Shown here piece after piece: positions 54,018 through 61,767 of a DNA stretch of 64,000 bases. The position numbers were made by a program, and so were the translations under genes. Origin of the DNA: Bradyrhizobium sp. NDS-1 (lineage in GTDB: Bacteria > Pseudomonadota > Alphaproteobacteria > Rhizobiales > Xanthobacteraceae); assembly GCF_032918005.1 (NCBI RefSeq), contig NZ_CP136628.1, positions 5,503,501 to 5,567,500 of the forward strand, written 5' to 3'. Position 1 is the first letter of the stretch; every line of letters begins with the position of its first letter. Under the pieces are notes generated by a model. The model did no database searches and was not told where the DNA came from. It was given only the letters and a program-made list of their open reading frames with translations.

Positions 54018-54410
54018 TCACTTGGTCGCCGTGACGATCACCTTGCCGGTGACGGTCTCCGTCTCGCCCTGCACCTTTGCCGACAACGTGACCTGGTAGC
54101 GGCCGGCCATCGGCAGGTCCGTCTTGAAGGCGTAGACGCCCGGTTCCTTCGACGGCAGCGGCGCCACCGCCGATTCCATCTCGGCCATCCCGTCCGGGGC
54201 CATGTCGATGCGGGTCTTGAAGATGACGGCGTCCGCCACCGGCTTGCCGGTCTGCTTGTTGGTCAGGCGAACGGAAAGAGTGACGTCGTCACCCTTCTTC
54301 ATTTGCGCATTGACAGGCTCGAAGGCGTAGTCGGCGGCGCCCGCCATCGCGGCGGAAGCGGCAAGCGAAAGGGTGGCGGCGAGCGCCGCGGTGCTGAATT
54401 TGAAAGGCAT
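54018..54410 (-). CDS. FixH-like/YtkA-like periplasmic protein
   Basis: 130-residue exported protein with signal peptide MPFKFSTAALAATLSLAASA. It has an Ig-like beta-sandwich (DDVTLSVRLTNKQTGKPVAD; GVYAFKTDLPMAGRYQVTLS) and several Met residues in DMAPDGMAEMES. The fold matches FixH/YtkA proteins, which assist copper handling near cytochrome oxidases or copper pumps. It lies 79 bases upstream of cusB in the same direction. Confidence 0.82.
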   Translation of the reverse strand: MPFKFSTAALAATLSLAASAAMAGAADYAFEPVNAQMKKGDDVTLSVRLTNKQTGKPVADAVIFKTRIDMAPDGMAEMESAVAPLPSKEPGVYAFKTDLPMAGRYQVTLSAKVQGETETVTGKVIVTATK

Positions 54411-54509
54411 TGTCCTGTCCTCATGAATGATCTCTCGCCGTGGCGCATGGCGCGCACGTCAGTCGTCATCGCGAGCAGGCGTGCCGCTCGCGTCTCGGGC
54501 TCAGCGAGA

Positions 54510-54875
54510 TCAGATTCGAGGAGGTCGGAAGGGAGGACTGCCGCCGCGGACGGACACGACCTGATCGGCAGGAAGGGCGATCCTGCTCGCCGCTACGACG
54601 ACATGGCCGAAGGCGACGGGCCTGATGTCGTCGAGCGCAATGGTGCCGCCGACGCAGCAAAAACCCATCCCGCATTTGTAGGCGCCGGTCTCGGAGGACG
54701 TCCCCTTCATGTCGGGACAGCAATCGTCCATCGCCATCTCGGCGTCGCCGCCCATTTGCATGGTCGCCTGCATGTCATCCGACGACATTGCAAGGCTGGA
54801 TGCGGACGCGCCAACGGGCAGCATCGCCAGGGATAGGGCGATTGCACATGCCAGGATGGTACGGACGAACCGCAT
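54510..54875 (-). CDS. small Cys/Met-rich periplasmic protein, probable copper binder
   Basis: 121-residue exported protein from the ATG at 54875 (MRFVRTILACAIALSLAMLP signal). The mature part has a Met-rich stretch (MSSDDMQATMQMGGDAEMAM) and then DDCCPDMKG and YKCGMGFCCVGG, so it has two Cys pairs plus an additional Cys. Soft-metal binding is likely. First gene of the cus operon, 70 bp from a perfect FixK-type box. No named family fits. Confidence 0.75.
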   Translation of the reverse strand: MRFVRTILACAIALSLAMLPVGASASSLAMSSDDMQATMQMGGDAEMAMDDCCPDMKGTSSETGAYKCGMGFCCVGGTIALDDIRPVAFGHVVVAASRIALPADQVVSVRGGSPPFRPPRI

Positions 54876-54944
54876 CTCTATCGACTTGCCTTTCGGGGGC
54901 CGGAGCGCCTCCTTAGTAACATATCCCGGTCCCCGTGGCGCTTT

Positions 54945-54958
54945 TTGATCCGGATCAA
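54945..54958. promoter_or_regulatory. perfect FixK/FNR-type box upstream of the cus operon
   Basis: TTGATCCGGATCAA is a perfect 14-bp palindrome and matches TTGAT-N4-ATCAA exactly. Its centre is about 76 bp before the first cus-operon start, nearly the same as for the box before ccmI. The motif is seen; control by a CRP/FNR-family regulator such as FixK2 is inferred. Confidence 0.65.
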
Positions 54959-55004
54959 GCATTCGTGACCGAGGTGCCGACCGGCACCGCCGCGCCCGCC
55001 CGGT

Positions 55005-55991
55005 TCAGATCTTCGGGATCTTCGCCCGCTCGACCACGCCGGTCCATTTGGCGATCTCGGTCTCGATCAGCCGCTTCATCTCCTCGGGCGAGCTGCCGCG
55101 GACCTCGCCGCCGACGGCCGTCTCCAGACGCTGCTTGATTTCCGAGTTTCCGAGTGCGTCCAGCGTCGCTGCATTGAGCGCGGCGACGATGGCGGGCGGC
55201 GTGCCCTTGGGCGCCAGCAGGCCTGCCCAGGTGCGCACGTCGTATCCCTTGATGCCGGCTTCCTGAACCGTGGGAACATCGGGGAGCAACGCGGTGCGCG
55301 TCGGCGAGGTCACCGCCAGGCCACGGATCGCGCCGCTCTGGATTTGCGGGGCCAACAGCACGGGCGTGCCGACGATGACGGGAACGTCTCCACCGAGCAG
55401 CGCGGTGGTGGATTGAGAATCGCCGCGATACGGCACGTGCACGATCTCGACACCGGCGGTGGCGTTGAGCAATTCGCCCGCGAGGTGGTGGGTGCTGCCG
55501 AAACCGACCGATCCGAAGCTGAGCGAGCCGGGCTTTGCCTTGGCGATGGTGATGAGCTCGCCCAGTGATTTTGCCGGATGGTCGTTACGCACCGCAATCA
55601 CGAGTGCGTAGTACACCAGCGTCGAGATCATCTCGAAGCTGTCGGCGGGCTGGTAGGCGAGGCTCTTGTAGGTCGCCGCTGAAATCGCATGGGCGCCGGT
55701 GACGAGCCCGAGCGTGTAACCGTCGGGCGCCGCCTTTGCGATCGCATCCGCGGCGATGTTGCCTCCGGCGCCAGGCTTGGCCTCGACGATGACCGGCTGC
55801 CCCAGCTTCTTCGACAGCCCGTCGGCGATGATGCGCGACAGCGTGTCGGCCGCGCCGCCGGCGGCAAAGCCATGCAGCAGGCGGATCGGGCGCGACGGAT
55901 AATTGTCCGCCGAAGCAGGGCCGGTCAGACAACAGGCAAGAAAAACGCCGAGCAGAAAAATGGCCGCAGCAAGCCGCTTCATCCCTCGCAT
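55005..55991 (-). CDS. tripartite tricarboxylate transporter (TctC-family) binding protein
   Basis: 328-residue periplasmic receptor (Bug family). A signal peptide ends near PASA, and NYPSRPIRLLHGFAAGGAAD is the classic N-terminal block. APDGYTLGLVTGAHAI and VPYRGDSQSTTALLGG are family loops. No TctA/TctB permease genes adjoin; isolated receptors are common in this group. Last gene of a minus-strand unit after the dioxygenase and oxidoreductase, so it may import the aromatic or carboxylate substrate. An ATG three codons later is an alternative start. Confidence 0.9.
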   Translation of the reverse strand: MRGMKRLAAAIFLLGVFLACCLTGPASADNYPSRPIRLLHGFAAGGAADTLSRIIADGLSKKLGQPVIVEAKPGAGGNIAADAIAKAAPDGYTLGLVTGAHAISAATYKSLAYQPADSFEMISTLVYYALVIAVRNDHPAKSLGELITIAKAKPGSLSFGSVGFGSTHHLAGELLNATAGVEIVHVPYRGDSQSTTALLGGDVPVIVGTPVLLAPQIQSGAIRGLAVTSPTRTALLPDVPTVQEAGIKGYDVRTWAGLLAPKGTPPAIVAALNAATLDALGNSEIKQRLETAVGGEVRGSSPEEMKRLIETEIAKWTGVVERAKIPKI

Positions 55992-56060
55992 GGATGCTTC
56001 TCCCTTTGATTGTTCTATCGTTGGCCGCAGCGCGTGCGGCGTCTTCCAGTCGTCATCGCG

Positions 56061-56966
56061 CTAGCGCGCGAACTCCGTGCATTCAGGCGATGGCGGCATG
56101 CCCCAGACGTCGCGCGGCAGCCCGACCCAGACCTTCGGGCGCTGCGGACGATCGCGATGCCAGGGACGCGGCTCGAAATAACCGAGCTCCTCGTCCACCA
56201 TCCGATCGAGATCGCAGAACAGCTCGACCAGGTGCCCGTCGGGATTGCGGTGATAGATCGCGGTGTTGTGGCCGGGGCCGTGACGCACCGGGCCCCAGAG
56301 CACCGGAAGCTTGTGCCGCGCGAGATGATCGCAGGCCCGATGGATGTGGTCGGGGCCGCGCAGCTCGAAGGCAAGATGATGGAGACCGCGCGCCGGCGCG
56401 CGAGCGAAGTTCAGCGTGTGATGCTCGAAGCCGCTGCGCATGAACACGAAACGATCCTCGATCCAGTCGGAGACCCGCAGCCCCGTCACGTTGGAGTAGA
56501 ACTCCGAAGCAGCCTTGGGATCGGGCGTGCGGAGGGCGACATGGCCAAGCTTGCCGACGGCGAGCCCGCCGATCCGCTCCTGTGCTGGCGTTGGCGTCCA
56601 GCCCTGTATCAGCTCGAAGCGTGTCCCTTCGGGGTCAGAGAACGACAGCAGCCTGGAGACACCCGGCAGGGAATCGCTCAGAAACTTCGGCCGCAGATCG
56701 GCCTGCTTCAGTGCGGCGCCCAGCGTTTCGATCTCGACATCGGGCGATATCTCGAAGGCGATGCTCTTCAGCGCGGCGTCTCCGGGCTCGATCACGAGAG
56801 AAAGCTGCTCGGACTCGCTGGCGAGGAAAATGCGGCTTCCATCGCGGCCGACCAGGCCAAGTCCGATCACGCCGCGATAATAGTCGAGCAGCCGCTCCGG
56901 ATCGGGCGAGGCGAAGGTGGCGTGTCGCAGCCGGGTGAAGCGTGCAATGGGTGCTTGTGTGCTCAT
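56061..56966 (-). CDS. VOC-family protein, extradiol dioxygenase-like
   Basis: 301-residue protein with two glyoxalase/dioxygenase modules. In the second, the expected iron ligands are visible: His in GKLGHVALRTPD, His in RGLHHLAFEL and Glu in GHLVELFCD. The arrangement is typical of type I catechol 2,3-dioxygenases. The ATG at 56966 (MSTQAPIARF) is 16 bases after the oxidoreductase stop. The ring-cleavage substrate is unknown. Confidence 0.88.
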   Translation of the reverse strand: MSTQAPIARFTRLRHATFASPDPERLLDYYRGVIGLGLVGRDGSRIFLASESEQLSLVIEPGDAALKSIAFEISPDVEIETLGAALKQADLRPKFLSDSLPGVSRLLSFSDPEGTRFELIQGWTPTPAQERIGGLAVGKLGHVALRTPDPKAASEFYSNVTGLRVSDWIEDRFVFMRSGFEHHTLNFARAPARGLHHLAFELRGPDHIHRACDHLARHKLPVLWGPVRHGPGHNTAIYHRNPDGHLVELFCDLDRMVDEELGYFEPRPWHRDRPQRPKVWVGLPRDVWGMPPSPECTEFAR

Positions 56967-56982
56967 CGTGCGATCCATCCCC

Positions 56983-57975
56983 TCATGGAATCATGATGAT
57001 CTTGCCGAGCGCCGAGCCCTGCTCCAGCAGCGTATGCGCTTTCCTGACCTCGTCGAGCCTCAGCGCGGCCGAGATTGCCGGCCTGATCGCGTTGCGGCCG
57101 AGCGCCTCGATCACGCTGCGCATCAGGGCGCGGCGTCCGTCGCGATCGTGGTCGTAGATGTGGAAGGAGAAACAGCGCACGGCCGGACAAATGTCGAGAT
57201 GGTTGCGCATCGCCGCCATCAGATTCTCTTCCGGCAATCCGGCGAAGGCGTTGTACGACAGCAGCGTGCCCCATTTGCCGAGTGCGCCGAGATAGGAGGT
57301 GAACTCCGGACCGCAGACGTGATCGAGCACGAGGCCGACGCCCTCGCCCTTGGTCAACTCACGAGTGCGCGCCACCACATCCTCGTTCCGGTAGAAGATG
57401 ACATGATCGGCGCCGTTCGCCTTCGCGAACGCGGCTTTCTCCTCGGTCGAGACCGTGCCGATGACGGTCATTCCGGCGAGCTTTGCCAGTTGCACCAGCG
57501 CGGTACCGACGCCGCCGGCCGCGCCGATCACCAGCGCACTCGCGGGCGCGCGCGGATGGCGGCACTCGTGCAACAGGGCGTAGGCGACCTGATAGTTCGA
57601 CAGGCACACGGCGGCTTGCAGGTCGACATTGTCGGGCAGCGCGTGAACCGCGTCCGCGGGCGCGACCACGTAATCGGCATAGCAGCCGCCGCGCTGGGAC
57701 AGGTCGCGGGCGCTGAGCAGCACCTTCTGGCCGATGGCGAAGCCTTCGACGCCGGGCCCGAGGGCGGAAATGCGCCCCGCAACGTCATTGCCGGGATTGG
57801 CCGGCAGCGGCGGCATCCATTTGTAGACGCCGCGCCGGATCAGTGCGTCGGGCTGACCGACCCCGAACGCCTCGGCCCGGATTTGCACCTGGCCAGGTCC
57901 GGGCGCAGGCACCGGTAGCTCGACCACCTCAAGTGCATCCGGCCCACCCGGCTGACGCACCAGCACTGCCCTCAT
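56983..57975 (-). CDS. zinc-type alcohol dehydrogenase-like / quinone oxidoreductase (MDR family)
   Basis: 330-residue medium-chain reductase. The N-terminal GroES-like domain (MRAVLVRQPGGPDALEVVEL) lacks an evident catalytic zinc site, as in quinone oxidoreductases. The Rossmann motif AAGGVGTALVQLAK and NGADHVIFY, of NADPH-type QOR, follow. The ATG at 57975 lies 23 bases downstream of a perfect ATTTTCGAAAAT palindrome. First gene of the minus-strand unit, divergent from the GntR gene. Confidence 0.88.
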   Translation of the reverse strand: MRAVLVRQPGGPDALEVVELPVPAPGPGQVQIRAEAFGVGQPDALIRRGVYKWMPPLPANPGNDVAGRISALGPGVEGFAIGQKVLLSARDLSQRGGCYADYVVAPADAVHALPDNVDLQAAVCLSNYQVAYALLHECRHPRAPASALVIGAAGGVGTALVQLAKLAGMTVIGTVSTEEKAAFAKANGADHVIFYRNEDVVARTRELTKGEGVGLVLDHVCGPEFTSYLGALGKWGTLLSYNAFAGLPEENLMAAMRNHLDICPAVRCFSFHIYDHDRDGRRALMRSVIEALGRNAIRPAISAALRLDEVRKAHTLLEQGSALGKIIMIP

Positions 57976-57998
57976 GTTTCCGTACTCCCCCAGACCGC

Positions 57999-58028
57999 AT
58001 TTTCGAAAATCATACCGTTTACGAAAAT
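57999..58028. promoter_or_regulatory. GntR-type operator in the divergent promoter (copy 1)
   Basis: ATTTTCGAAAAT (57999-58010) is a perfect 12-bp palindrome, and a further half-site CGAAAAT follows at 58022-58028. The same arrangement recurs at 58827-58857. It sits between the oxidoreductase unit and the GntR gene. Confidence 0.65.
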
Positions 58029-58085
58029 TATTGCAAGATGGTCGTTGGCGCGGCATGGTGGGGCATCGATTCAACGACAGACATC

Positions 58086-58787
58086 ATGCCCGAGAGCGCC
58101 ATCCGCCCCCGCAAGGAATTCGGCAAGACCATCGCCGCCGACATTACGCATCGGTTGCGGGAGGAGATCATCGCCTGTGCGCTTCCGCCGGGCGAGCCGC
58201 TGCGCTTCGACGTGCTGCGCGAGCGGTTCGGCGCCAGCTTCACGACATTGCGCGAGGCGCTGACTGCGCTTGCCGCGGAAGGGCTGGTCGATGCGCAGGA
58301 GCAGCGCGGCTTTCGCGTCGCGCCGGTCAGCCGCCAGGATCTAATCGAAGTCACCGACGCGCGGGTGCTGATCGAGATGGAGTTGATTCGCCGCTCGATT
58401 CAAAGGGGCGACGACGATTGGGAAATCGCGGTGATTTCAACGCTGCATCGCCTGAAGCGAATCGAGCAGCGCGATCCCGAACATCCCTTGCGCGACCCCG
58501 AATGGAAGATCGCGCATCGCCAGTTCCATCAGGCGCTGGTGTCCGCGTGCGGCTCGGCGACGCTGCTCGCCATTCGCGCCGAGCTGTTCGATCGCGCCGA
58601 GCGCTACCGGCACCTCTCCGCCAATTTCCGCCCGCGCCCGCGCGACAAGGCCGGCGAGCACCAGGCGATCATGCAGGCCGCCATTTCGCGCAATGCGGAT
58701 CTCGCCGTGCAGCTGATCGAGACCCATATCCGCTCGACCGCCGACAACGTCGCCAAATACGCCGCCCACCTGCTCGACACCGAATAG
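58086..58787 (+). CDS. GntR-family regulator (FCD/FadR-type)
   Basis: 233-residue repressor. The N-terminal winged helix (about 10-75) has LREEIIACALPPGEPLRFDV and FTTLREALTALAAEGLV. The FCD effector domain follows, with helices carrying putative metal ligands (MELIRRSIQRGDDDWE; AHRQFHQALVSACGS; HIRST). The ATG at 58086 is preferred. It lies between two promoters bearing identical palindromes, so it is the likely regulator of the whole catabolic cluster. Confidence 0.9.
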   Translation: MPESAIRPRKEFGKTIAADITHRLREEIIACALPPGEPLRFDVLRERFGASFTTLREALTALAAEGLVDAQEQRGFRVAPVSRQDLIEVTDARVLIEMELIRRSIQRGDDDWEIAVISTLHRLKRIEQRDPEHPLRDPEWKIAHRQFHQALVSACGSATLLAIRAELFDRAERYRHLSANFRPRPRDKAGEHQAIMQAAISRNADLAVQLIETHIRSTADNVAKYAAHLLDTE

Positions 58788-58826
58788 GCGCCGGAATTTT
58801 CACGCGGCAGGCTTGCGCCGCGGCTA

Positions 58827-58857
58827 ATTTTCGAAAATAATGTAACATATCGAAAAT
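58827..58857. promoter_or_regulatory. GntR-type operator upstream of the FAH gene (copy 2)
   Basis: ATTTTCGAAAAT (58827-58838) repeats the perfect palindrome found at 57999-58010, and the extra half-site CGAAAAT is at 58851-58857. The half-site spacing is 19 bp here and 18 bp in copy 1. The FAH gene starts at 58879. Confidence 0.65.
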
Positions 58858-58878
58858 TGGAACCCTTGGGGCGAAACC

Positions 58879-59742
58879 ATGAAGCTGCTGTCGTTCTTGG
58901 AAGGAAATCGGGAAAGCTGGGGCGCCGTCGTCGAAAACGGCGTGGTGGATCTCGGCCGTGCCCTGCCCCAATACCCGACGCTTGCGGACTTCCTCGGGAG
59001 CGATGATTACGCCAAGCGCGAAGCCATCGTCGCTGGCCACAGGCCCACGCTGGCGCTGAGCGACGTCAAATATCTGCCGGTGATCCCGCGCCCCGAGAAG
59101 ATCGTCTGCGCCGTGCGCAACTATCTCGACCACCACAATGAGGCGGTGGCGTTCGGCATGAAGCGTGAGATCACCGAGTTTCCGCCGATCTTCCTGCGGG
59201 TCTGGCGCTCGCAGGTTGCGCACAACGCGCCGGTGATCCGACCAAAAGTCTCCGACAATTTCGACTGGGAGGGGGAGCTGGCGGTCGTCATCGGCAAGGG
59301 CGGCCGTCACATCAGCCAGGCCGACGCCTGGAGTCACGTCGCGGGCTACTCGATCTACAACGACGTCAGCGTGCGCGACTGGCAGCGTCATGCCCAGCAG
59401 ATCGCCTCCGGCAAGAACTTCGTCGGCACCGGCCCGTTCGGGCCTTGGCTGGTCACGCCGGACGAGATCGGCGATCCCACCAAGCTGAAGCTTCAGACGC
59501 GCGTCAACGGCAAGGTGGAGCAGTCGTCCGACACCTCGATGCTGATCTTCTCGATCCCGCGGCTGATCGAATATTGCTCGACCATTTTCGATCTCGTCCC
59601 CGGCGACGTCATCGCCACCGGTACGCCGGCCGGCGTCGGCTTCACCCGCAAGCCGCCGGTCTTTCTCAAGCCAGGCGACGTGGTCGAAGTCGAGATCGAG
59701 AATATCGGCGTGCTCAGCAATCCCGTCGTGGACGAGGCGTAA
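58879..59742 (+). CDS. fumarylacetoacetate hydrolase (FAH)-family protein
   Basis: 287-residue enzyme of the FAH superfamily (C-C hydrolases and hydratases of meta-cleavage and homoprotocatechuate pathways). The metal-binding block FDWEGELAVVIGKGGRHI and YSIYNDVSVRDWQR are present, and the TGTPAGVG motif is near the C-terminus. Its promoter carries the cluster palindrome. It fits downstream of the extradiol dioxygenase-like protein. Confidence 0.92.
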   Translation: MKLLSFLEGNRESWGAVVENGVVDLGRALPQYPTLADFLGSDDYAKREAIVAGHRPTLALSDVKYLPVIPRPEKIVCAVRNYLDHHNEAVAFGMKREITEFPPIFLRVWRSQVAHNAPVIRPKVSDNFDWEGELAVVIGKGGRHISQADAWSHVAGYSIYNDVSVRDWQRHAQQIASGKNFVGTGPFGPWLVTPDEIGDPTKLKLQTRVNGKVEQSSDTSMLIFSIPRLIEYCSTIFDLVPGDVIATGTPAGVGFTRKPPVFLKPGDVVEVEIENIGVLSNPVVDEA

Positions 59743-59750
59743 GGCCGCTG

Positions 59751-60329
59751 ATGTCCCACGATATTCGCAAGTCCGCGCTCGGCGTCGAGACCATCTGGCA
59801 CGAGCGCGGCCCGCGGCTGGAGCAGCCGCTTCTGGTCGGCACCGCCATTGCCGTGATCCGCAACCCCTTCGCCGGCCGCTATGAGCCCGACCTGATGCCG
59901 TTCCAGGCCTCCTTGCGTGAGCTCGGGCGCGAGCTCGCGGGCGCCCAAATCGCGCAACTCGGCGGTGCGCCGCGCATCGAGGCCTATGGCAAGGGCATCA
60001 TCGTCGGCGAGGACGGCGAGCTCGAGCATGGCGCCGTCTGGCACGAGGCCGGCGGCCAGGGCATGCGCGAGGTGCTGGGACAGCCAAAGGCGATCGTCCC
60101 GGCCGCGAAGACCATCGGCGGTCCCGGCACGCGCCTGATGGTGCCGCTCGGCCACATCCACGCCGCCTATGTCCGCAGCCATTTCGGCACCGCGGAGATG
60201 ACGCTGTGGGATGCGCCAAGGCGCGACGAGATGGCCTTCGGCCTCGTGATGGCAACCGGCGGCCGCCCTCACGCGCGCATCGGGGGCCTCAAGGCATCCG
60301 ATATTTCCGTGCATGACGGCCAGCGGTGA
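59751..60329 (+). CDS. AA_synth-family protein (DUF1185/PF06684)
   Basis: 192-residue protein starting MSHDIRKSALGVETIWHERG, 8 bases after the FAH stop, so the two are probably one operon. It contains the conserved blocks IRNPFAGRYEPDLMPF, GKGIIVGEDGELEHGAVWHE and MTLWDAPRRDEMAFGLVMAT. The family label refers to amino acid synthesis, but no firm activity is known to me. The link to a ring-cleavage cluster is notable. Confidence 0.85.
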   Translation: MSHDIRKSALGVETIWHERGPRLEQPLLVGTAIAVIRNPFAGRYEPDLMPFQASLRELGRELAGAQIAQLGGAPRIEAYGKGIIVGEDGELEHGAVWHEAGGQGMREVLGQPKAIVPAAKTIGGPGTRLMVPLGHIHAAYVRSHFGTAEMTLWDAPRRDEMAFGLVMATGGRPHARIGGLKASDISVHDGQR

Positions 60330-60336
60330 CGGCTGG

Positions 60337-61101
60337 CTATCCAAGCAAGCCCTTCAATCCCGCGTAGATCGAGCCGACCGCGGTCGCGGCGACGCCGACC
60401 AGCGGCCCAACGGTCTGCATCAGGTCCTGGATCAAGCGGGCGCGTCGCCGCAGCTGTTCCTCGCCGACGTGCTGTCCGAGCAGGCGCGCCGAGCGGAAGG
60501 CGAACGCATTCGGTTTGCCGCCCTGTGTCAGCACGCGCGGCAGGACCTGGAAGACCACGACGCTCAAGATGTTTCCCGAGACGAAGGCGAGCAGGATGCT
60601 GGCACCGTATTCGAACACTTCCCGCCATTCGATCCAGGCTTGCGGCAGGATCGGGACATGATCGTGAATCCCGGTGACCGTCAGCATCGACAGCACGCTG
60701 ACGGCCGCCGCCAAGAACGCCAGCAGAAAGGCCGTCAAGGCCGAAACCCGGTGCAGCGGGTAGGCCAGGAATCCGAACAGCAGCGGTATGGCGATGGAGG
60801 CAATCCGAAGCGGGATCGGAGACGCGTTGAAAGTGATGGTCACGAGCACGTGCGCGATCACCAGAAGAAGGGACGGTATCGCGACGTAGAGCACCGCATG
60901 CGTCGTGAAATAGCGCAGCGGATTCTTGGACCTCTCGAGCCGGACATTGACCCGGTCGAGATCGCGCCTGAGCTTGTCCAGATCGGCGACGATCTCCTCG
61001 ATCTCGAGCAAGGTCGGCCGCACCACGCGCAGGTCGCGCGAGCAGTGCTTGCACGCGATGGCTTCGTCCTTGATCGTCTCGGCGCAGAACGGGCACTCCA
61101 T
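60337..61101 (-). CDS. zinc-ribbon membrane protein, 254 aa
   Basis: An N-terminal zinc ribbon (MECPFCAETIKDEAIACKHC) is followed by a coiled-coil-like helix (LEIEEIVADLDKLRRDLDRV). Four or more hydrophobic helices follow (for example AVLYVAIPSLLLVIAHVLVT and AAAVSVLSMLTV). The C-terminus has RRRARLIQDLMQTVGPLVGV and AATAVGSIYAGLK. Last gene of the CHAT operon, 2 bases after a smaller zinc-ribbon gene. No family name is known to me; a membrane effector or sensor is possible. Confidence 0.8.
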   Translation of the reverse strand: MECPFCAETIKDEAIACKHCSRDLRVVRPTLLEIEEIVADLDKLRRDLDRVNVRLERSKNPLRYFTTHAVLYVAIPSLLLVIAHVLVTITFNASPIPLRIASIAIPLLFGFLAYPLHRVSALTAFLLAFLAAAVSVLSMLTVTGIHDHVPILPQAWIEWREVFEYGASILLAFVSGNILSVVVFQVLPRVLTQGGKPNAFAFRSARLLGQHVGEEQLRRRARLIQDLMQTVGPLVGVAATAVGSIYAGLKGLLG

Positions 61102-61103
61102 CG

Positions 61104-61301
61104 CTAGCGCGAATGCCTCCGCCTGATGAAGGCTTCGGCCTCGTCTCTGGCCCGTTTCAACTCGTCGCGCAGCTCCTGCCGCTTGCGCAGGAGATCGTCA
61201 CGCTCCGCGATCAGCGTCGCGGGAACGGCGATGTCGCGTCCGCAGGACGGGCAGACAAGCGCGCCTTCCCCGGTCCCTGCCTTGCAGTAGGGGCACGTCA
61301 C
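61104..61301 (-). CDS. small zinc-ribbon/coiled-coil protein, 65 aa
   Basis: The GTG start overlaps the stop of the preceding exported-protein gene (GTGA). The product is a zinc ribbon (CPYCKAGTGEGALVCPSCGR) followed by a highly charged coiled coil (ERDDLLRKRQELRDELKRAR). The ribbon plus coil layout repeats that of the next gene's N-terminus, which suggests the two proteins interact or share origin. Confidence 0.78.
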   Translation of the reverse strand: MTCPYCKAGTGEGALVCPSCGRDIAVPATLIAERDDLLRKRQELRDELKRARDEAEAFIRRRHSR

Positions 61302-61741
61302 TTCGGCGCGACCTTCAGCATGAAGATGGTCGTGCCCGAACGGCCGTCACTGTCCTTGATATCGACACGCACCGCGTATTCGCCGGGCGGCAGCTCCGCA
61401 TCCTGCATGTCGATGCCGTCGGCCTTCACGAACGGCTTGACGCGCGAGGTCAAGTCGACATTCGGGGTCCGCAGGAAAATCATCTTGACGGACTCCAGAT
61501 CGATCTTCGCCCCGCCATAGGACTGGAATTTCAATACCAGCGGCAGGGGCGAGCTCGCCGATGCGCCCGGCGAGACGAACTCGACCTTCGGGCCGCGCAT
61601 GATGCCGCGCTGATCGACGGCAACCGCGCCTTTCGGCGGCGGCAGCTTGGCTTCCTCCTCCGTGATCAATGGCACCGCAAGCGATGGTCCGGACGACAAC
61701 AAACCCGCGACCACGAGGCCCAGCAAAACAGTCCGCTTCAT
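61298..61741 (-). CDS. small exported beta-rich protein in the CHAT operon, 147 aa
   Basis: ATG at 61741 gives a signal peptide (MKRTVLLGLVVAGLLSSGPS). An Ig-like domain follows, with FVSPGASASSPLPLVLKFQS, LESVKMIFLRTPNVDLTSRV and a closing GTTIFMLKVAPK. A TTG at 61771 would couple it to the CHAT stop but adds an odd N-terminus. No enzyme motif. Exported, so it may bind a target outside the cytoplasm. Confidence 0.75.
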   Translation of the reverse strand: MKRTVLLGLVVAGLLSSGPSLAVPLITEEEAKLPPPKGAVAVDQRGIMRGPKVEFVSPGASASSPLPLVLKFQSYGGAKIDLESVKMIFLRTPNVDLTSRVKPFVKADGIDMQDAELPPGEYAVRVDIKDSDGRSGTTIFMLKVAPK

Positions 61742-61767
61742 TTTCCGTGCACCCCTTTCCCAGTTCG

